A stretch of DNA of 64,000 nucleotides from Chitinophaga niabensis. GTDB taxonomy: Bacteria; Bacteroidota; Bacteroidia; Chitinophagales; Chitinophagaceae. Both the position numbers and the translations under genes were made by a program. The notes under the pieces were generated by a model. It was not told the origin of the DNA, searched no databases, and saw only the letters and a program-made list of their open reading frames with translations. The DNA lies in the NCBI RefSeq assembly GCF_900129465.1, contig NZ_FSRA01000002.1, forward strand, positions 1,674,001-1,738,000, written 5' to 3'. Positions 25,564 to 34,900 of the stretch are shown in pieces; position 1 is the stretch's first letter, and every line of letters begins with the position of its first letter.

Positions 25564-25627
25564 GATCTTGAGTTTTCTGTTAAGAGCGGTAAAAATAAGA
25601 AAAGCAGGGTAGGAATCAGAGGAGGAA

Positions 25628-25659
25628 ATAAAAAAGGGCCGACTTTTTGGCCGGCCCTT
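25628..25659 (-). terminator. Terminator of serC
   Basis: AAGGGCCG (25634-25641) pairs with CGGCCCTT (25652-25659). On the minus strand a T-rich tract follows. It separates serC from the DUF1015 gene, so the two are not simply one uninterrupted transcript. Confidence 0.75.
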
Positions 25660-25683
25660 CATATATAATATTTTCTTATGCGG

Positions 25684-26754
25684 TTATGCCTTCTTCAGTG
25701 AGAAGAACTTCATGGCTTCCACCATGGCTTCCACACTTTCAAGGGGCAGTGCATTGTAAAGGGATGCGCGGAAACCGCCAGACAGGCGATGGCCTTTGAT
25801 GCCAACGATATCTTCTTTCTTGGCGAATTTGAGGAATTCCTCTTCCAGCTCAGGTTTGTCGATGGTAAAGGTCACATTCATTTTGCTGCGGTCTTCTTTG
25901 GCAACATTACCACGGAAAAGCGGGTTGTGATCTATCTCATCATATAACAATGCGGCTTTTTTGTTATTGATCTTCTCAATAGCAGCCACACCACCCTGGC
26001 CTTTCAGCCATCTGAGCGTAAGCATGGAGATATATACGGCAAACACCGGAGGGGTGTTGAGCAGCGAGCCGTTGTCAATATGTAACTTATAATCCATGAT
26101 AGTGGGGACCTTGCGGGTGATCTTGCCCAATATGCTTTTGCGGACAGCTACCATAGTGGCACCTGCTGCACCCATGTTCTTCTGCACGCCGGCATAGATC
26201 AATGCATAACGGTTAAAGTCCATCTGGCGGCTAAGGATATCACTGCTCATATCAGCTATCAGTGGCACGTCCGTTTCCGGAGTGGTATGCCATTGTGTAC
26301 CATAAATGGTATTGTTGGTAGTGATATGCAGGTATTTGGCCTGGGATGGAACCGTGTACTGCTTGGGGATGTGATTATAATTACTGTCTTTGGAGCTGGC
26401 GATGACATCTACATAACCAAACTGTTTAGCTTCTTTGATAGCTTTATTAGACCATACGCCGGTGTCGATGTAAGCAGCTGTTTCCCCGCTTTCCAGCAAG
26501 TTCATCGGAACCTGCATGAACTGGGTAGTAGCACCTCCGTGTAAGAACAGCACTTCGTAGTCGTCCTCCAGCTGCATGAGCTCTTTGGCAAGACTGCGCG
26601 CCTCTTCCATCACGGCTACAAATGGCTCCGTGCGATGTCCTATTTCAAGGATTGACATCCCGCTACCGTCAAAGTCGATCAGCGCTTTGCTGGCTTTGTA
26701 CAGCACTTCGTTTGGTAATACAGAAGGACCTGCATTAAAATTGTGCACCTTCAT
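25684..26754 (-). CDS. serC: Phosphoserine aminotransferase
   Basis: I chose ATG 26754 because MKVHNFNAGPSVLP is the conserved start; the extra upstream codons are unlike the family. The 356-residue PLP enzyme converts 3-phosphohydroxypyruvate and glutamate to phosphoserine, the second step of serine synthesis. Visible motifs: HGGATTQFMQVPMNL, ADMSSDILS and the Schiff-base lysine K192 in AGVQKNMGAAG. The C-terminal substrate arginine region is GHRLSGGFRAS. A TATCTTTG -7 element lies about 130 bp upstream, and the gene ends in its own terminator. serA is not in the window. Confidence 0.95.
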   Translation of the reverse strand: MKVHNFNAGPSVLPNEVLYKASKALIDFDGSGMSILEIGHRTEPFVAVMEEARSLAKELMQLEDDYEVLFLHGGATTQFMQVPMNLLESGETAAYIDTGVWSNKAIKEAKQFGYVDVIASSKDSNYNHIPKQYTVPSQAKYLHITTNNTIYGTQWHTTPETDVPLIADMSSDILSRQMDFNRYALIYAGVQKNMGAAGATMVAVRKSILGKITRKVPTIMDYKLHIDNGSLLNTPPVFAVYISMLTLRWLKGQGGVAAIEKINNKKAALLYDEIDHNPLFRGNVAKEDRSKMNVTFTIDKPELEEEFLKFAKKEDIVGIKGHRLSGGFRASLYNALPLESVEAMVEAMKFFSLKKA

Positions 26755-26882
26755 GTTGCGATCTAAATTGTATACGTTTTCTTGTTCCACTTGTCTATGG
26801 TTTTTCGAAGGAATTGGTAAAAAATCGCGGTTGAAATCAAAACCGGAGGATGGGTAGGAAAAGGTTAAAAAAGATAGAGGCT

Positions 26883-26890
26883 CAAAGATA
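26883..26890 (-). promoter_or_regulatory. Possible -7 element for serC
   Basis: On the minus strand this reads TATCTTTG, a full match to TAnnTTTG. It lies between the end of the phosphodiesterase gene and serC, giving a leader of about 120 nt. No clear -33 element. Confidence 0.4.
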
Positions 26891-26902
26891 ATATTTCTTT
26901 TG

Positions 26903-27877
26903 TTAATCTTGATGTTCCCTGTTAAATATTTTACCATGCCGCCAGAGACTGTCCAGCTGACGTATGGCGGCTTTATCCGGTAATGATATTGTTAATGCAT
27001 GCAGGGGTGGCTGGCCCGCATCCACCCATGCAGTATACCAGCAGGCAGCAACTGTTGCCACAGCAGCCCGCATTCTGCGTTCCACCATATCTCCCAACAA
27101 ACGGTGATATGCTTTCGTATAGGCGGTTGAGTAATTACGCACCAGTATCCCTTTCCGTAACTCATAAGCATACCGCTGATCTGCCGGGAAACGTTTACTC
27201 AGCTTTTGTTCCAGCCGTAATACCGTATCTGCAGCCAATGCGCTGGCCGTGATCACCTGCCATATAAGTTCCCGGGGGTTCTTTATATAACCTGCAGGCC
27301 CCGCCCAGAGATCAAAGGACTGGTCCGCCAGCAATTCCGGAATGCGGGATTCCCACAACCCATGGATCCCATGCTGGCCGGTGAATTGCCCATTATGGTT
27401 GGAGCAGGCATGTAACGGCACGTGAGCATCTCCCATATAATGCCCTAGTTCCGCTGCCAGCTTGAGTATCCGGGTGCCATTCCTGGCCTGGAAGGCAGAT
27501 GTTAACTGTGCCATCATTCTCTCAAGATGCCAGGGTAAAACACCATACCGCTGCAATGTATCCGCAGTGAATTTTGCCTGGGCCTCCGGCCAGGAGCGGG
27601 GAACAGCAGAAAAAGGAGGTAATCCGTAATGGTCTGCATCCAGGTAGTGACGGGCCCCTTCCGCCGCCAGCAGATACCTGCGTTTATCAGGAGCCGTGGA
27701 TTGCTGAACGATGTATTCAATATGTGGCTTGAAGAGCACCATCATTTCCGGTGGAAGGGAAAAAACGGCGAGACGGTTGATGCGCTCATGCGCAAAGAAA
27801 CCCCATGCCTTGGCAGGATGGGTGGAAATTAACAAACAAGCCATCAGCAAAAGGATGGCGCGGAACAATGGATACAT
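26903..27877 (-). CDS. Zinc-dependent phospholipase C / S1-P1 nuclease-like phosphodiesterase
   Basis: This 324-residue exported protein has signal cleavage predicted after PAKA, leaving Trp25 at the mature N-terminus. In this fold the N-terminal Trp is itself a zinc ligand, so the cleavage point matters. Further ligands are seen in WGFFAHERIN (H30), ARHYLDADHYG, and the hallmark LGHYMGDAHVPLHACSN. This is the trinuclear-zinc phospholipase C/S1-P1 superfamily, which cleaves phosphodiesters in phospholipids or single-stranded nucleic acids. The role is likely periplasmic phosphate scavenging. It precedes serC on the same strand, without an evident functional link. Confidence 0.82.
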   Translation of the reverse strand: MYPLFRAILLLMACLLISTHPAKAWGFFAHERINRLAVFSLPPEMMVLFKPHIEYIVQQSTAPDKRRYLLAAEGARHYLDADHYGLPPFSAVPRSWPEAQAKFTADTLQRYGVLPWHLERMMAQLTSAFQARNGTRILKLAAELGHYMGDAHVPLHACSNHNGQFTGQHGIHGLWESRIPELLADQSFDLWAGPAGYIKNPRELIWQVITASALAADTVLRLEQKLSKRFPADQRYAYELRKGILVRNYSTAYTKAYHRLLGDMVERRMRAAVATVAACWYTAWVDAGQPPLHALTISLPDKAAIRQLDSLWRHGKIFNREHQD

Positions 27878-27933
27878 ATGATGAATATCCGAAGAAAAAT
27901 GTAACTAAAACAGGAACTGAGATATTGTTAGGT

Positions 27934-28578
27934 TTACTTCACTTCACTTTGCCTGTGACTAACAGTTTCTGTAATATGCGTCACCCCTCCTGAAACGGCA
28001 AACTTCATAGCTTCTCCCGCAGAGATATTCGTCAGGGGCCGTACTTTCTCCTCCTTTACAATAAATACCTTGCCCGTAATGGCATAAGCATGAGGCACAT
28101 ATACTGCCATATATCCCTGTAAACCAAGACTGTTCACATTCTCCTGTGTAATGAAACCCATTTCCCACACATCTTCCCCGTATACATTCACCAGTACGGG
28201 GTGGTCAAATTTCTTCTTCTCCCCAACAAAAGCATCAAAAACATCCTTTACGGAAGAATAGATATACTTAATAAATGGAGTACGTTCCAGGATATGGTCA
28301 AACATATCGATCAGCCTGCCCACAATGAAGGAAGAACTGATATAACCCACAAAAACAACCAGGATCAACACAATGGCAAATCCTACTCCTTTGTATTTCA
28401 ATATGTTAAGCGGATGGTCCAGCGGCAGCAGGTCACGCGGTAATATATTATCTATGGTTACAAAACCCCAGTATAACGTAAATGCCGTGACCCCGATAGG
28501 TGCCAATATCAGTAAACCCTGGAAAAAATAGCGCAATATCCGGGATAATAACAACCTGAACCTCAATTTTGGAGACAT
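27934..28578 (-). CDS. DUF502 family inner-membrane protein
   Basis: I chose ATG 28578 (MSPKLRFRLLLSRILRYFFQG), giving 214 residues. Two membrane helices (about 16-38 and 62-86) carry FQGLLILAPIGVTAFTLYW. A soluble domain follows with RTPFIKYIYSSVKDVFDAF, MGFITQENVNSLGL, VYVPHAYAITGKVFIV and AVSGGVTH. This matches DUF502, a widespread inner-membrane family of unknown function. It is divergent from the TetR gene of the efflux operon, with the operator/promoter between them. Confidence 0.85.
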   Translation of the reverse strand: MSPKLRFRLLLSRILRYFFQGLLILAPIGVTAFTLYWGFVTIDNILPRDLLPLDHPLNILKYKGVGFAIVLILVVFVGYISSSFIVGRLIDMFDHILERTPFIKYIYSSVKDVFDAFVGEKKKFDHPVLVNVYGEDVWEMGFITQENVNSLGLQGYMAVYVPHAYAITGKVFIVKEEKVRPLTNISAGEAMKFAVSGGVTHITETVSHRQSEVK

Positions 28579-28668
28579 GTGATATGGTATTGAAAGAGCA
28601 AAGGTACAGCATCCCACCCTCAAAAGCCCCAAAAACCGCCGAAAAGCTCAAAGGGTAAAAATAACTGA

Positions 28669-28698
28669 TGGAAACTTTGGTAGTTTAAAAAGTTTCCA
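28669..28698. promoter_or_regulatory. Likely TetR operator (10-bp inverted repeat)
   Basis: TGGAAACTTT (28669-28678) and AAAGTTTCCA (28689-28698) form a perfect inverted repeat with a 10-bp spacer. It fills the space between the -33 and -7 elements of the TetR promoter, so bound repressor would block RNA polymerase. Autoregulation of the efflux operon follows as inference. Confidence 0.75.
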
Positions 28699-28706
28699 TA
28701 GTTTTG
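28676..28706 (+). promoter_or_regulatory. Promoter of the TetR-RND efflux operon
   Basis: TTTG (28676-28679), 19 bp, then TAGTTTTG (28699-28706) is a complete Bacteroidota promoter. The predicted start is near 28712, about 30 nt before the TetR ATG. The inverted repeat overlaps it. Confidence 0.75.
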
Positions 28707-28741
28707 TGCGTGTATTTAAGAAATTCAGGGTTTTAACAAAA

Positions 28742-29356
28742 ATGGAAGTACAAGAGAGAATATTAGATACTGCATTCAACCTTTTCAGGCAATACGGAAC
28801 CCGTTCCATTACCATGGACGAAATTGCCCAGAAAATGGGGATCTCCAAGAAAACGCTGTATGCGCATTTTGCGGATAAGAGCGATCTGGTGGTGAATGTA
28901 ATGAGCCGGCACCTGAAATTGATGGAGGAGCAGTGCCTGGCCGGTAAGGAACAATCCAAGGACGCCATCGAGGAACTGTTCCTGGTGATGAAAATGCTGG
29001 ATGATAAATTACGTAATATGAACCCGGTAGCTATGATGGACCTTCAGAAGTTCCATGCAAAAGCCTACCAGATCTTTGAACAGCATAAAGATGTATTCAT
29101 GTTGCAGATGGTCCGCCAGAACCTGGAAAGAGGTATCCGCGAAGAGCTGTACCGCCCCGACCTCGATCTGGAGATCCTCAGCCGCTTCCGCACGGCTTCA
29201 GCCATGTTCTGCTTTCAGCCGGATATGTTCGCAATGAGCGGTTTCGACATGACGCGTGTACAAAGAGTACTGCTGGAAAATTTCCTGTTTGGGGTAGTCA
29301 CACTCAAAGGATATAAGCAGATCGAAGAATACAAATCCAAAGATTACCCGAAATAA
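28742..29356 (+). CDS. TetR/AcrR-family repressor of the efflux operon
   Basis: I chose ATG 28742 (MEVQERILDTAFNLF), because the longer frame runs into the promoter. The 204-residue protein has an N-terminal helix-turn-helix (ITMDEIAQKMGISKKTLYAHF, about 22-42) and an all-helical ligand domain. It is the first gene of a same-strand run with an outer-membrane channel (12 nt later), an adaptor and an RND pump. It therefore probably represses its own operon through the inverted repeat just upstream and is released by a pump substrate. Confidence 0.92.
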   Translation: MEVQERILDTAFNLFRQYGTRSITMDEIAQKMGISKKTLYAHFADKSDLVVNVMSRHLKLMEEQCLAGKEQSKDAIEELFLVMKMLDDKLRNMNPVAMMDLQKFHAKAYQIFEQHKDVFMLQMVRQNLERGIREELYRPDLDLEILSRFRTASAMFCFQPDMFAMSGFDMTRVQRVLLENFLFGVVTLKGYKQIEEYKSKDYPK

Positions 29357-29368
29357 ACACACAGAACT

Positions 29369-30733
29369 ATGCAGTTTAAATGGAAGCTCATCGCTTTAAC
29401 AGGTATGATGATGCAATTATTAACCTACGCTAATGCCCAGCAACCTGCCGTTATCCCGGAAGGTCAGGTGAGGTTCACTGTCAAAGAAGCAGTGGACTAC
29501 GCGCTGGTGAATCAATATGCGGTTCGGAATGCCAAATTGGATGAATTGCGTCAGCTTGCGATCAACAAAGAAGTAAGTGGCCGCGCATTACCACAGGTTT
29601 CAGGCTCCGGTACTTTTCAGGACAACCCGATCATTCAGAAACAACTGATCGATGCGTCCAACTTTGATCCCTCTGTACCAAAAGGTACCCTTGTGGCCTT
29701 TTCTTTTGGCCTGAAATACAATGCTGTAGGCAATGTAGATGTAAATCAGGTATTATTTGATCCAAGTGTGCTCGTTGCCTTGCAGGCCCGCAAAACATTG
29801 GAAGACCTGGCAAGAAAAGGTGTAAAGAAATCTGAGATCGACGTGAAAACCGAGGTCTATAAGGCTTATTACAACGTACTGGCTGCAGACAAAGCACAGA
29901 AGATCCTGGAAGAAAGTGTACTCCGCATGGAAAAAACACTGAACGAAACGAGAGAAACATATAAGAACGGTCTCGTTGAAAAATTGGATGTAGACAGGCT
30001 CGTGGTACAATACAATAACCTTAAGTCAGAAGTGGTCCGTATCCGCAATGTTCGTGAGGTGGGTATCGCCGCGTTGAAATTCCAGATGGGCATGCCCATG
30101 AAACAACAGCTGGAATTAACCGATACGCTCAGCAATGAAGCACTCACAGCTGGTATAGAGGATCAGAAGGGGTTCACTTATAATAACAGGATCGAATATC
30201 AATTGGCAGAAGTTCAAAAGAAAGCCAACGAATATAACCTGAAGAGATACCGTATGGAAGGATTGCCCTCTTTGAATGCATTTGGACAAGGTGGTGTTTC
30301 CCGGGCAAGTAATACTTTTAACTATTTCGAGCAACAACTCTGGTACGGATATGTATCATGGGGGCTCAACCTTAAGATTCCCATTTTTAGCGGAATGCAA
30401 AGGAAACGGAGGGTAGATCAGGCCTTTATCGAGGTGAAAAGATCGGATCTTCAGCTCGAAAATGCCCGTAATTCAATAGATCTGGAGCAAACTTCATCTT
30501 CTACGAACCTGCGTAATAATATTACCACGCTGGAAAACCAGGAAGAGAATATGGCCCTGGCCAATGAAGTATATAAAACAACAAATATCAAATATAAAGA
30601 GGGGGTAGGTTCCAGCCTTGAAATGATCACTGCTGAAACAGCTCTCCTTGAATCACAGAACAACTACTTCAATGCATTGTTCAATGTGATCATCTCCAGG
30701 ATCGATTACCTGAAAGCATACGGAAAACTTTAA
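29369..30733 (+). CDS. TolC-family outer-membrane efflux channel
   Basis: This 454-residue protein has a signal peptide ending in NAQQ. It shows the two-fold outer membrane efflux protein repeat, with long helices (such as KSEIDVKTEVYKAYYNVLAA and LQLENARNSIDLEQTSSSTN) and barrel strands between. It forms the outer-membrane exit duct of the tripartite pump encoded with it. The next gene, the lipid-anchored adaptor, begins 35 nt later. Confidence 0.93.
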   Translation: MQFKWKLIALTGMMMQLLTYANAQQPAVIPEGQVRFTVKEAVDYALVNQYAVRNAKLDELRQLAINKEVSGRALPQVSGSGTFQDNPIIQKQLIDASNFDPSVPKGTLVAFSFGLKYNAVGNVDVNQVLFDPSVLVALQARKTLEDLARKGVKKSEIDVKTEVYKAYYNVLAADKAQKILEESVLRMEKTLNETRETYKNGLVEKLDVDRLVVQYNNLKSEVVRIRNVREVGIAALKFQMGMPMKQQLELTDTLSNEALTAGIEDQKGFTYNNRIEYQLAEVQKKANEYNLKRYRMEGLPSLNAFGQGGVSRASNTFNYFEQQLWYGYVSWGLNLKIPIFSGMQRKRRVDQAFIEVKRSDLQLENARNSIDLEQTSSSTNLRNNITTLENQEENMALANEVYKTTNIKYKEGVGSSLEMITAETALLESQNNYFNALFNVIISRIDYLKAYGKL

Positions 30734-30767
30734 TCAAACTACAATCTGCCTAAAAATCTATAATACC

Positions 30768-31877
30768 ATGACTAAAAGATATTTTGTACTCCCCCTGATC
30801 ACAGTGATCCTGGCTGCTTGCGGTGGCGGTGGCGGTAACAAAGCTGAAGAGTTGCAAAAGCTGAAACAAGAGAAGTCAGCGCTGGATGCAAAGATCTCTG
30901 CCCTTGAAAAAGAACTGAAAACAGGCGATTCATCTGTTAAGATGAAAACTGTTACTGTTGCAGCTCTTGAGAACACTACTTTTGAACACTATATAGATAT
31001 CCAGGGTAGTGTAGATGCTAAGGAAAATGTAGATGCTACTGCACAGGTCCCCGGCACCATAAGGGCTATTTATGTGAAAGAAGGTCAGGCTGTATCAAAA
31101 GGCCAGGCACTTGCACAGGTAGATGATCAGGTGCTTCGTTCCAGCCTCGCAGAATTGCAAACACGGCTGGACCTCGCTAAAGTACTGTATGAAAAACAAG
31201 AAAACCTCTGGAAACAACAGATCGGTTCCGAAGTACAATTCCTGACAGCAAAGAACCAGAAAGAAGCGCTGGAAAGGAATCTGGCCACCATGAAAGATCA
31301 ACTCGCACAAGCCCGTATCGTTGCTCCTATCAGCGGTACAGTAGATGCGGTGATCGCTAAAGTAGGGGATAACGCAGCCCCGGGGGTGCCGGCTTTTCGT
31401 ATCGTAAATGGCAATAACCTGAGAGTAGTAGCTAACGTAGCTGAATCCTTTGCCGGCAAAGTTAAAACAGGCGCCGAAGTACTGCTCACCTTCCCCGATA
31501 TCAATAAAGAACAACGTACCCGCATCGGTTTTGCCAGCAAAACAATTGATCCGGTGAGCCGTTCAATCAGAGTGGAAGTTCCTTTGAAAAGTACTGCTGA
31601 TCTGAATCCTAACATGATCGCACAACTGCGTATCATTGATTACAAAGCACCCAGTGCTGTTGTTGTGCCCGTGAGCGTGATCCAGTATTCACTGGGAAAA
31701 CCTTATGTGCTTACTGTAAAAGGCAGCGGGGATAAATTACAGGCAGTGCGTAACAATATAGAGATCGGCCGTACTTATAACGATAAAGCAGAGATCAAAT
31801 CTGGTCTGCAGGCTGGAGACAGGATCATTACTTCCGGTTTCCAGGGCGTGAACGACAATGACTTTGTGAAACTGTAA
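30768..31877 (+). CDS. RND efflux periplasmic adaptor (membrane fusion protein)
   Basis: This 369-residue lipoprotein (ITVILAACGGGGG; lipid anchor C18) starts with a coiled coil (EELQKLKQEKSALDAKISAL) directly after the anchor. A lipoyl half-motif (ATAQVPGTIRAIYVKEGQAV), a short hairpin and the second lipoyl half (ARIVAPISGTVDAVIAKVGD) follow, then beta-barrel and membrane-proximal domains. It bridges the inner-membrane pump and the TolC-type channel. The coiled coil ahead of the lipoyl domain is an addition to the usual adaptor layout. Confidence 0.93.
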   Translation: MTKRYFVLPLITVILAACGGGGGNKAEELQKLKQEKSALDAKISALEKELKTGDSSVKMKTVTVAALENTTFEHYIDIQGSVDAKENVDATAQVPGTIRAIYVKEGQAVSKGQALAQVDDQVLRSSLAELQTRLDLAKVLYEKQENLWKQQIGSEVQFLTAKNQKEALERNLATMKDQLAQARIVAPISGTVDAVIAKVGDNAAPGVPAFRIVNGNNLRVVANVAESFAGKVKTGAEVLLTFPDINKEQRTRIGFASKTIDPVSRSIRVEVPLKSTADLNPNMIAQLRIIDYKAPSAVVVPVSVIQYSLGKPYVLTVKGSGDKLQAVRNNIEIGRTYNDKAEIKSGLQAGDRIITSGFQGVNDNDFVKL

Positions 31878-31912
31878 TTGTGTAGTGCTATCCACTTTAA
31901 AAAAATTACCCG

Positions 31913-34900
31913 ATGAAGGACTTAGAAAAAGAATTTAAACCCACCAGCTGGGCCATTGATAATAAGGTGAGCATTTATGTGGTCACCATTATCCTCGCGC
32001 TGTGGGGTATAACATCCTATAACAGCCTGCCCAAGGAACAGTTTCCTGAGGTAGTGTTCCCGCAATTTTATATAAGCACCGTTTACTTTGGTACTTCTCC
32101 GGAGGATATGGAAACCCTCGTGACCAAACCATTGGAGAAAAAGCTGAAAGCGATCTCTGGCGTAAAGAAGATATCCAGTTCTTCTGTACAGGACTACTCT
32201 GCTATCAACATTGAATTTGATGCGGGAGAAGATATAGAAGCGGCACGGCAGCAGGTACGTGAAAAAGTAGATGAAGCTAAACCGGATCTGCCCACAAATC
32301 TTTCCACAGACGGCCAGGAACCACAGATCATCAAAATAGATGTGAGTCAGATCCCCATCATGAATGTGAATATGAGTGGTGATTTTGACCTGCAGACCCT
32401 TAAAAGATATGCAGATGAAATGCAGGACCGGATCGAATCGCTCAATGAGATCACACGTGTGGATATTGTTGGTGCTCTGGACAGGGAGATCCAGATCAAC
32501 CTGGATAAATTTAAAATGGATGCTGCCAGAGTGAGCTTTGATGATGTGATGTTCGCAGTGAATGCTGAAAATAAAACTGTTTCCGGCGGTGTTGTTGCCA
32601 TGGACGGGCAAAAACGTTCATTGAGTGTGAAAGGGGAATATAAGGACCCCACAAAGATTAAGGACATTGTTATTCGTAGCCAGTCCGGATCAGTGGTGTA
32701 CCTCCGTGATATCGCAGAAGTAAAGGATGGATTTGAAGAACAGGAAAGTTATGCCCGCCTCAATGGGAAGAGTGTAATTACCCTGAACGTAATTAAGCGT
32801 AGCGGCCAGAACCTGATCAATGCATCAGACAAGATCGCCGAAATTGTAAAAGAGATGGAGGCCAACTACTTACCGAAAGGTTTGGAAGTGACCATCACGG
32901 CAGATCAGTCAGACGCTACCCGTGTAACTTTGCACGACCTGATCAATACTATTATTATTGGTTTCATACTGGTAACAGTGGTGCTTATGTTCTTCATGGG
33001 AGCAGTGAATGCCCTCTTCGTAGCATTATCAGTACCGATCTCCATGTTCATCGCCTTTATCGTCATGTCTTTCACAGGCTTTACACTCAACATGATGGTG
33101 CTGTTCTCCTTCCTGCTGGCGTTGGGAATTGTGGTGGATGATGCTATCGTGGTGATTGAGAACGTACACAGGATCTTCAATGAACGAAAGGACCTTGGCA
33201 TTGTGCATGCCGCCAAAATAGCAGCCGGTGAAGTGTTCCTGCCAGTATTCTCCGGTACGCTCACTGTACTTGCACCATTTGTTCCCTTGTTATTCTGGCC
33301 GGGTATCATTGGTAAGTTCATGTTCTTCCTGCCGATCACGCTTATAATCACATTGGTCGCTTCTCTGGTGGTGGCTTATATCATCAACCCGGTATTTGCG
33401 GTGGATTTCATGGATCGTCATGAAGGAGAGAATCATCCTAAACCAAAATTCAATAAGAAGTTTGCTATAGTCTCCATTTCATTCGGTGTAGCTGCATTGA
33501 TGGGTTATGGCGGAAGTATGGGTGCCGGTAACCTGATCGTTTGTCTTTACCTGCTCATCCTGCTGGAACGTTTCTGGCTGGGAGGGGTTGCGCGTAAATT
33601 CCAGCATAATCTCTGGCCACGTGTGCAGAACAGCTACCGCCGCGTATTGCAATGGTGCATTATCGGATGGCGTCCTGTTTGGATCCTGGTTGCTACTTTT
33701 GGCCTGTTGGTTTTCAGTATTATACTTACCGGCATCCGCAACCCTAAAGTGGTATTCTTTCCAACATCGGACCCTAACTTCATATATGCTTATATAGAAT
33801 TACCGATCGGTACGGATCAGATTGTAACAGATTCTATTACTAATATTGTAGAACAACGCATTACCAAAGTTGTAGGAGCGCAAAACCCACTGGTGAAATC
33901 TATTATCTCCAACGTTGCTGTGGGAGCGGGAGATCCAAGCCAGATGGACCTTTCAATAAGCCCTAATAAAGGCAAGGTAACAGTAGCCTTCGTGGAGTTT
34001 GCTAAACGTAATGGCCTGTCTACTGTAGACTACCTGGATAAGATCCGCGGTGTCGTGAAAGGTATTCCCGGAGCGGATATTACTGTTGAACAGGAACAAG
34101 GCGGCCCCCCAACAGGTAAACCTATCAACATTGAGATCACTGGTGATGAGTTCGAGCTGTTGGCAACAACTTCAGACCGCTTAAAACGTTATCTGGATAG
34201 TTTGCAGATTGGTGGTGTGGAAGAGTTGAAAAGCGATTTCCAAAGTAATAAGCCAGAGATAATTGTTTCTATCGATCGTGAAAGAGCGAACAGAGAAGGT
34301 ATCTCTACAGAACAGATCGGTAAAACATTGCGAACTGCACTTTTTGGTACAGAAGTTTCCAAGTTCCGCGATCCGGAGGATGATTATCCTATTGTGATTC
34401 GGCTCAAAGAAGATCAGCGTAATAATATCAACACCCTCATGAACCTGAATCTCACCTATCGTGACATGAACATGGGAGGCCAGATCCGTCAGGTACCGCT
34501 GAGTGCCGTGGCTGATATCCGCTACTCTAATACCTATGCTGGTATCAAACATATAGACGAGAAAAGGGTAGTAACGCTGTATTCCAACATACTCACCGGT
34601 TTTAATGCCAATGAAGTGGTTGCGACAATCAATAGTGCCGTATTGGATTTCAATCCGCCGGATGGTATCACCGTGAAAATGACAGGTGAACAGGAAGATC
34701 AGATGGAAACCATGAACTTCTTGGTAGGAGCTATGTTCACCGCATTCGGTATTATTCTTATGATCATGGTAACACAGTTCAACTCAGTTGGCCGCCCAAT
34801 GATCATCCTCTCGGAAATTGTATTCAGTATCATTGGTGTGTTCTTAGGTTTTGCCATATTTGGTATGGATATCTCCATCGTAATGACTGGTGTAGGTATC

